Part shown: piece after piece, positions 5,689 through 9,871 of the stretch
How positions within the stretch are numbered: position 1 is the first letter of the stretch
Layout of the letters: every line of letters starts with the position of its first letter
Assembly: GCA_900769955.1 (NCBI GenBank)
Contig: CAAGIP010000082.1
Location: forward strand, 1 to 9,871
Reading direction: 5' to 3'
Length of the DNA: 9,871 nt
Source of the DNA: Spirochaetia bacterium
GTDB lineage: Bacteria; Spirochaetota; Spirochaetia; Sphaerochaetales; Sphaerochaetaceae
Notes under the pieces: model-generated
What the model saw: only the letters and a program-made list of their open reading frames with translations
Told to the model about the DNA's origin: nothing
Databases searched by the model: none
Program-made: the position numbers and the translations under genes

Positions 5689-6960
5689 ATGAATCAGTTT
5701 ATTGAAGATACAACCTTAATGACCGACTTCCTCAGAAGAAGTCCATCACCCTACCATGTCATAGCCAACATGTGCACGGAGTTTGAAAAAGCAGGCTTCA
5801 TCAGGCTCTGCGAACAAAACCCCTTCTCAATTGAAAGGGGAAAGTCTTATTACATAACCAGGAACTCATCATCCGTCATCGCGTTCAGAGTGCCTGAGAA
5901 ATTCAGGGGGTTCAGCATCGCTGCGGCCCATACTGACAGTCCCTGCTTCAGGATCAAGCCCTCATGCGAAACCGACAGCCACGGATACACAAGACTCAAT
6001 GTCGAGAAGTACGGCGGCATGCTCATGGCACCCTGGTTCGACAGACCGCTATCCATAGCAGGAAGAGTATTCGTTAATAATAACGGAAAGCCGGAAGAGA
6101 AACTTTTTCAGACAGACGGTCCCGCAGTATCCATCGTGAATCTTGCCATTCACCAGAACAGGGATGCGAATAACGGAATAAAGTATTCAGTTCAGAAGGA
6201 ACTCATGCCGATTTTCGCACAGGATGCACCGAAGGGATCATTCAGAAGTTTTGTTGCATCCCGGCTTAATGTTAATGAAGATGATATCCTTGACTGGGAC
6301 TTATGTCTTTCAGATACCACCCCTCCATCCATCTGGGGCCGCGATAAGGAGTTTTTCTCATCTCCCAGAATTGATGATCTCCAGTGCGCCCACAGCGCCT
6401 TCAGAGCCCTGCTGGAAACATCTCCTCTGGACAGGATTTCAATGATAGCACTCTTTGACAATGAGGAAGTGGGAAGCGGAACGGGACAGGGAGCACTGAG
6501 TGATTTCCTTCCTTCAGTGACCGACAGGATACTGCTGTCCCTCGGAAGCAGCGGTGAGGAGCGTTACATGCACCTGGCATCGTCATTCATGATCAGTGCG
6601 GATAACGGCCACGCGGTGCACCCCAACTATGCGGAGAAGAGCGACATAACAAACCTCCCCCGCCTGAACGGAGGAGTTCTGGTAAAGTATTCGGCAAATC
6701 AGAAGTACACGACCGATGCATCAACAGGATCGGAGCTCAAGGCACTTCTCAGGGCAAACAGTATTCCCTATCAGACATTCGTTAACAACTCCGACGTGCT
6801 CGGAGGCTCAACGCTTGGCAATCTTTCAATTCAGAAGATGTCCGTCAGGACTGCCGACATCGGTGTGGCACAGCTTGCGATGCACTCACCCTATGAGTGC
6901 GGCGGAACGAAGGACACATCTGCCCTTTTATCCCTTTTCAGGGCATTTTTATCTCTTTAA
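5689..6960 (+). CDS. M18-family metalloaminopeptidase (aspartyl aminopeptidase type)
   Basis: Cytoplasmic zinc aminopeptidase of 423 residues that removes N-terminal residues, in many members Asp or Glu, from peptides. Family metal and catalytic residues are all present by comparison with human DNPEP. His81 and Asp83 lie in AAHTDSP, Asp229 in PRIDDLQ (bridging metal ligand), Glu259 (catalytic base) and Glu260 (zinc) in LFDNEEVGSGTGQGA, Asp305 in SADNGHAVHPNY and His399 in MHSPYECGGTKD. Length is typical for bacterial M18 enzymes. There is no signal peptide. The ATG has GGAGG seven bases upstream (TCGGAGGATAATTA). The gene stands alone downstream of tRNA-Thr. Its last 12 bases overlap the end of the convergent chorismate mutase gene, and a terminator lies within its final codons. 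Substrate preference cannot be read from the sequence. Confidence 0.95.
   Translation: MNQFIEDTTLMTDFLRRSPSPYHVIANMCTEFEKAGFIRLCEQNPFSIERGKSYYITRNSSSVIAFRVPEKFRGFSIAAAHTDSPCFRIKPSCETDSHGYTRLNVEKYGGMLMAPWFDRPLSIAGRVFVNNNGKPEEKLFQTDGPAVSIVNLAIHQNRDANNGIKYSVQKELMPIFAQDAPKGSFRSFVASRLNVNEDDILDWDLCLSDTTPPSIWGRDKEFFSSPRIDDLQCAHSAFRALLETSPLDRISMIALFDNEEVGSGTGQGALSDFLPSVTDRILLSLGSSGEERYMHLASSFMISADNGHAVHPNYAEKSDITNLPRLNGGVLVKYSANQKYTTDASTGSELKALLRANSIPYQTFVNNSDVLGGSTLGNLSIQKMSVRTADIGVAQLAMHSPYECGGTKDTSALLSLFRAFLSL
6921..6952 (+). terminator. Terminator inside the last codons of the aminopeptidase gene
   Basis: TGCCCT (6921-6926) can pair with AGGGCA (6940-6945) across a 13-base loop, followed at once by TTTTTAT, all before the stop codon at 6958-6960. 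The T tract lies only on the + strand side, so it would act on the aminopeptidase transcript. The loop is long and the stem short, so its strength is uncertain. If it works, RNA polymerase would release very close to the stop codon. Confidence 0.5.
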
Positions 6961-7317
6961 GTCGGGGCGGAGCTTTTCTGCCCTGTTCAGGTAGACCATC
7001 ACGGGATCCTGCTTTCTCGGGTGGTTTACCTGAACAAGAACCCTTATTACCTTATCGAGCATACCGTTGATCTCAGCTTCCTGAACACAGAACAGGGGAA
7101 CTGATGAGCAGTATCCGGCCTTTCTTACCGCAGCTGCCGCATTGCGGCTCCTGAGGTCCGAGGTCTGGCTGAAAAGCACGAATGAAATCTCATCCTCCGT
7201 GATCCCGTTCTCATCGAGAATCGTAAAGAACAGCTCCCTGACTGCATTGTCAATAGCGCTTACGGAATCAAAATCAACGGTCGTTGCCCCGCGGATGGCA
7301 TAAATACTTTCACTCAC
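6949..7317 (-). CDS. aroH: Chorismate mutase, AroH type
   Basis: Monofunctional chorismate mutase of the AroH (trimeric Bacillus subtilis) class, 122 residues. It converts chorismate to prephenate, the first step towards phenylalanine and tyrosine, in the cytoplasm. By alignment to the B. subtilis enzyme the active-site residues are all there: Arg9 in AIRGATT, Arg65 in AAVRKAG, Cys77 and Glu80 in LFCVQEAEI, Arg92 in VIRVLVQV, Tyr109 in VMVYLNRA and Arg117 in LRPDL. Start is GTG, with AAAGGAG seven bases upstream. GTG overlaps the TGA stop of the preceding gene in GTGA, so translation is probably coupled. It is the last gene of a three-gene operon and ends inside the convergent aminopeptidase gene. 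I see no terminator for this strand nearby. Confidence 0.95.
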   Translation of the reverse strand: MSESIYAIRGATTVDFDSVSAIDNAVRELFFTILDENGITEDEISFVLFSQTSDLRSRNAAAAVRKAGYCSSVPLFCVQEAEINGMLDKVIRVLVQVNHPRKQDPVMVYLNRAEKLRPDLKR

Positions 7318-7652
7318 AGTGATACTCCTTTGGATACAAGGCTCTCAGCCAGGTCGAAAACGGCTGCCAGGGTAATGACAAGAGAAGTCCTTATGACAGT
7401 CAGCACGGCAGGTGTGAAGGCGAATACCTTCGTGTAGAAAAACTGATAGACTGAGGCAAGAATGATCCAGACTCCGAAGAAGATCATCGTCCAGCTGATC
7501 AGAGTCATTGCAGTATGTATGAAGTTTATCAGAACTTCAGGAACGTCCGTAACGAAGGTAAAGAAAAACATGAGGCTGAAGAAAAGATAGAGAGCCAGCA
7601 GATACGTATGTATTCTTGATGAAAAAGCCAATACCCTTCTGAACTGCAGCAT
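7314..7652 (-). CDS. Small membrane protein of unknown function
   Basis: A 112-residue protein that I do not recognise. Three hydrophobic stretches, about residues 15-35, 44-70 and 82-100, predict an inner-membrane protein with three segments. The basic start MLQFRRVLAFSSR suggests the N-terminus stays inside. No catalytic motif is visible. The ATG follows GAGGT by eight bases, and the stop of the preceding thiamine kinase gene lies within this spacer, five bases before the ATG. Its own TGA overlaps the GTG of aroH. This tight packing makes it a genuine member of the operon, but neither neighbour needs a membrane partner, so its role cannot be inferred from context. Confidence 0.85.
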   Translation of the reverse strand: MLQFRRVLAFSSRIHTYLLALYLFFSLMFFFTFVTDVPEVLINFIHTAMTLISWTMIFFGVWIILASVYQFFYTKVFAFTPAVLTVIRTSLVITLAAVFDLAESLVSKGVSL

Positions 7653-7657
7653 CTGTT

Positions 7658-8293
7658 TTACCTCTTATTATATGATAATACACAATCAGGGAGGATTGGC
7701 AAATACCGGATGGGGATTCTCACAAACACATCGCCGCTGCTTTCAATTGTTACATTATCCCCTGTCGCCCTGTTTGAAAGGGAAAGGGATGAGTGACTGA
7801 TTTCAAAATCCAAAAGCTCCCACTTCAGGCCTTGTGATGTGACCCGCACTGTTTTTCCCGTTGCAGGGATCACGCTCACGTCACACTCCTGCCTTAGTCT
7901 CAGCTTCAGCACCCCATTCACCGAAATAAGTATGTCTTCACGGGTGAACCAGTAACGTGGAGGCGGGTAACGGTCGAAAAGCGCAAATACGGCTAAGAGA
8001 TGATCGGTCCTTCCACCGCCTGCTCCAAGAAGATCATATGTTTTTCCTGCCATTAGCCTTACCGCGAGTTCGGTGTCCGATTCATCCTTGTCGCGGGGAA
8101 ATACAAGCGCACCTGACTTCATTATCTCATCTTTCATTTCCGTTGAGTCCATATCGCCGAGTATCACCGATGGCGTAAGGCCCAGCCTCACAGCCCTGTC
8201 ATATCCGCTGTCAGATGCAACGATCATATTGTATTCAAAAGGAGGAGCCGAATCAGGACCTTCTCCTCCCGTCACGATGAGTGCTGTTTCCAT
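7658..8293 (-). CDS. thiN: Thiamine pyrophosphokinase (thiamine diphosphokinase)
   Basis: Transfers pyrophosphate from ATP to thiamine, giving thiamine diphosphate, the active cofactor; used for salvaged thiamine. 211 residues, normal for the family. N-terminal catalytic-domain motifs are in order: ASDSGYDRAVRLG (26-38), LGDMDS (45-50), DKDESDTELAV (68-78) and GAGGGRTDHLLA (90-101), the Asp-rich nucleotide and metal site. The C-terminal thiamine-binding beta domain ends with SNRATGDNVTIESSGDVFV (172-190). The last dozen residues after RYLP look like a species-specific tail. The ATG at 8291-8293 is kept because the first strand ALIVTGGEGP is typical of the family, although no Shine-Dalgarno site precedes it; a -10 box lies only eight bases upstream. 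First gene of the operon with the membrane protein and aroH, and divergent from the DUF1015 gene. Confidence 0.93.
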   Translation of the reverse strand: METALIVTGGEGPDSAPPFEYNMIVASDSGYDRAVRLGLTPSVILGDMDSTEMKDEIMKSGALVFPRDKDESDTELAVRLMAGKTYDLLGAGGGRTDHLLAVFALFDRYPPPRYWFTREDILISVNGVLKLRLRQECDVSVIPATGKTVRVTSQGLKWELLDFEISHSSLSLSNRATGDNVTIESSGDVFVRIPIRYLPILPDCVLSYNKR

Positions 8294-8301
8294 GGAAAAA
8301 T

Positions 8302-8328
8302 ATTATAACCGGGAAACCTTTGCTTCAA
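8302..8328 (-). promoter_or_regulatory. Promoter of the thiamine kinase operon, probably leaderless
   Basis: Minus-strand -10 TATAAT (8302-8307) is perfect consensus. TTGAAG (8323-8328) lies 15 bases upstream, or 17 bases from the overlapping TAATAT. Transcription would begin about seven bases after the -10, near 8295, within about two bases of the ATG at 8293. The transcript would then have no room for a ribosome binding site, in agreement with none being visible. Confidence 0.6.
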
Positions 8329-8354
8329 CATATTGTCTTACCCTTATTTTTTTC

Positions 8355-8384
8355 TTGTGAAATTCATTAAAATAAGCTTATTAT
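8355..8384 (+). promoter_or_regulatory. Promoter of the DUF1015 gene
   Basis: -35 TTGTGA (8355-8360) and -10 TATTAT (8379-8384) are 18 bases apart. The expected start near 8391 gives a leader of about 30 bases with GAGAGG upstream of the ATG at 8421. It is back to back with the thiamine kinase promoter, the two -35 boxes lying 26 bases apart. Confidence 0.6.
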
Positions 8385-8420
8385 ATTTATGAAAACTCTG
8401 TTTTATGAGAGGAAAAAATC

Positions 8421-9728
8421 ATGAAAAATGAAATTATCTCTGCATTAAGGAAAATCGGCGCCTCTCCGGCGGACATACTTCTTCCCAATTCCGGCGTTGA
8501 CCTGAGGAAATGGGCCGTTGTTGCATGTGACCAGTACACAAGTCAGAAGGAATACTGGAAAAGCGTGGAAGAGGAAACTGCAGGATCCCCCACTACCGAT
8601 GCACTCATCTTTCCCGAGTGCTATCTTGAAGACGGGGATAAGGCTGATAGAATAGTAAGTATAAACAGAAAAATGGAGGAGTACCTTGAAAAGGGAATCT
8701 TCACTGAATACAGGGACTGCTTCATTTTAGTTGAAAGAACAACTGAAAGCGGTACGCGCTATGGTCTCATGGCTGCGCTCGATCTTGAAAAGTACAGCTA
8801 TGCCCCCGATTCCAGAACACCGGTAAGGGCAACAGAAGGAACAATCCTTTCCAGAATTCCGCCAAGGAAAGAAATCAGAAAGAACGCTCCCCTTGAGCTG
8901 CCGCACATCATGGTCCTTATCAGCGATGAAAAGCGGCAGATCATTGAACCGCTCAGGGATAAGAGACACAGCCTTTTTAAGGTTTATGATACCGATCTTA
9001 TGAAAAACGGAGGTCACATCAGGGGCTACCTCGTGGACAGTGAGAGCGACCTCAGATCGGTGCTTGACGGATTTACGGCCCTTCAGGCAGCACTGAACCC
9101 CGAAAACCCGCTGCTCTTCGCAATGGGCGACGGAAACCACTCACTTGCAACGGCAAAGAGCATGTGGGAGGACATCAAGGCAGGCCTCAGTGAAGCGGAA
9201 AGGGAAACCCATCCTGCAAGGTGGGCGCTTGTCGAACTTGAGAACATCTTTGACGAAGCACTTCTCTTCGAACCGATTCACAGAGTGTTCTTCGGTCTTT
9301 CAAAGGAAGACTTCGAAAGCCAGCTTGGCAAAACCGCATCGGGATTCAGCACTTCCCCTGCCGCTGATCTTGAAGACATCAAAGTTAAGATAAACAAGCC
9401 AGGACAGCACTTCGGCTACATTGATTCAGGCTCCTATACAGTTTACACAATGGATGAACCGAAGAGCTCCACTGCAGCCGGAACTCTTCAGACAGTCATC
9501 GATGCAGTCCTTTCAGAGAAACTAGGTGAGATAGACTACATCCACGGTATGGACGTTACTGAAGAGCTGGGCAGAAAGGAAGGCAATATCGGCATCATCC
9601 TTCCCGAGGTATCGAAGGAAACATTCTTCGAATCCATCCTCCGCGACAGGGCATTCCCGAGAAAAACCTTCTCAATCGGACACGCCCATGAGAAGAGGTA
9701 TTACCTCGAAGCAAGAAAGATCAGATAA
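8421..9728 (+). CDS. DUF1015 family protein
   Basis: A 435-residue cytoplasmic protein of the DUF1015 family (PF06245), whose biochemical role is not established as far as I know. Recognisable blocks are KWAVVACDQYTSQKEYW (30-46), ERTTESGTRYGLMAALDLE (105-123), RATEGTILSRIPPR (136-149), a central MGDGNHSLATAK (235-246) and the C-terminal RKTFSIGHAHEKRYYLEARK (414-433). In other DUF1015 proteins I recall the central motif as DGHHR, so the Asn-His-Ser form here marks a distinct branch. There is no signal peptide or membrane segment. GAGAGG precedes the ATG by eight bases. Its final eight bases overlap the end of the convergent YciO-like gene, and no terminator is evident. Function cannot be inferred from the neighbours. 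Confidence 0.9.
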   Translation: MKNEIISALRKIGASPADILLPNSGVDLRKWAVVACDQYTSQKEYWKSVEEETAGSPTTDALIFPECYLEDGDKADRIVSINRKMEEYLEKGIFTEYRDCFILVERTTESGTRYGLMAALDLEKYSYAPDSRTPVRATEGTILSRIPPRKEIRKNAPLELPHIMVLISDEKRQIIEPLRDKRHSLFKVYDTDLMKNGGHIRGYLVDSESDLRSVLDGFTALQAALNPENPLLFAMGDGNHSLATAKSMWEDIKAGLSEAERETHPARWALVELENIFDEALLFEPIHRVFFGLSKEDFESQLGKTASGFSTSPAADLEDIKVKINKPGQHFGYIDSGSYTVYTMDEPKSSTAAGTLQTVIDAVLSEKLGEIDYIHGMDVTEELGRKEGNIGIILPEVSKETFFESILRDRAFPRKTFSIGHAHEKRYYLEARKIR

Positions 9729-9871
9729 AGGGTGAAAAATCAAAGCTGCCCTGACGTATCACGCGCCAGGGTGAGACAGTAAAGTCAACGAGGGTCGAGG
9801 CACTGCCACCGGCCCTCATTTCCTTTCTCACGATGAAGTCGGCATCCTCACCGAACACCTTAACGATCTCA
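9721..9871 (-). CDS. C-terminal end of a YciO/YrdC-family (Sua5-like) protein, 5' partial
   Basis: The last 49 residues of a minus-strand gene that enters from the right edge; the TGA stop is at 9721-9723. It reads through RAGGSASTLVDFTVSPWRV and ends RQGSFDFSPFI. The block G-S-x-S-T-L-V-D followed by a short strand and R-x-G is the conserved tail of the Sua5/YciO/YrdC domain, and the final G-x-x-x-x-x-P-F-hydrophobic end resembles E. coli YciO. Members bind L-threonine and ATP; the best-known role is making threonylcarbamoyl-AMP for the t6A37 tRNA modification, while the role of the YciO branch is less certain. Catalytic residues lie outside the window. The end overlaps the convergent DUF1015 gene by eight bases. 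Confidence 0.8.
   Translation of the reverse strand, partial: EIVKVFGEDADFIVRKEMRAGGSASTLVDFTVSPWRVIRQGSFDFSPFI

Noticed and set aside
7957..8178. A + strand frame opposite the thiamine kinase gene
   Set aside because: It is a shadow of the conserved kinase motifs, with no start signal.
9749..9775. Inverted repeat CCCTG/CAGGG just after the DUF1015 stop as a terminator
   Set aside because: It has no T tract on either side, a long loop, and lies inside the YciO-like coding sequence.
1..9871. CRISPR array, phage genes, toxin-antitoxin pair or riboswitch
   Set aside because: I searched by eye for regularly spaced repeats, paired small genes and thiamine-box-like leaders, including upstream of the thiamine kinase gene, and found none; the kinase leader is too short for a riboswitch.

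Overview
The window looks like bacterial chromosome of moderate GC, with housekeeping genes on both strands, two tRNA genes and one decayed insertion sequence. No CRISPR array, phage module or defence island is visible. The organism cannot be fixed from sequence alone. A large Gly-Cys lipobox lipoprotein, purine-rich Shine-Dalgarno sites, sigma-70-type promoters and tRNA genes without an encoded CCA end suggest an anaerobic host-associated bacterium. A spirochaete (Treponema or Sphaerochaeta relative) is my best guess; a Clostridia-type Firmicute is the main alternative. This is inference.

Layout. Bases 1-71 may hold the tail of an unidentified + strand gene, followed by a hairpin terminator (95-120). 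Bases 213-2124 are an IS4-superfamily, IS1634-like element with imperfect terminal inverted repeats. Its minus-strand transposase keeps all catalytic residues and one reading frame but carries three internal stop codons. Next on the minus strand are tRNA-Asn with its own promoter and terminator, then a large secreted lipoprotein 5'-nucleotidase (2407-4890). That protein has a Pro/Glu-rich stalk and a tandemly repeated 93-residue module ahead of the enzyme. A 56-residue basic protein of unknown function follows (5080-5250), with a near-consensus promoter and its own terminator.

On the + strand, tRNA-Thr (5537-5609) and its terminator precede an M18-family aminopeptidase (5689-6960). The aminopeptidase converges with a minus-strand operon in the order thiamine pyrophosphokinase, small membrane protein, AroH-type chorismate mutase (8293 down to 6949). 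The two outer genes feed cofactor (thiamine diphosphate) and aromatic amino acid synthesis. The thiamine kinase gene diverges from a DUF1015-family gene (8421-9728), which in turn converges with the 3' end of a YciO/YrdC-family gene running off the right edge.

The genes form small independent units rather than one system. The points most worth a second look are the duplicated module in the nucleotidase lipoprotein, the strongly promoted 56-residue protein, the apparently leaderless thiamine kinase transcript, the clustered nonsense codons in the transposase, and the terminator built into the last codons of the aminopeptidase.
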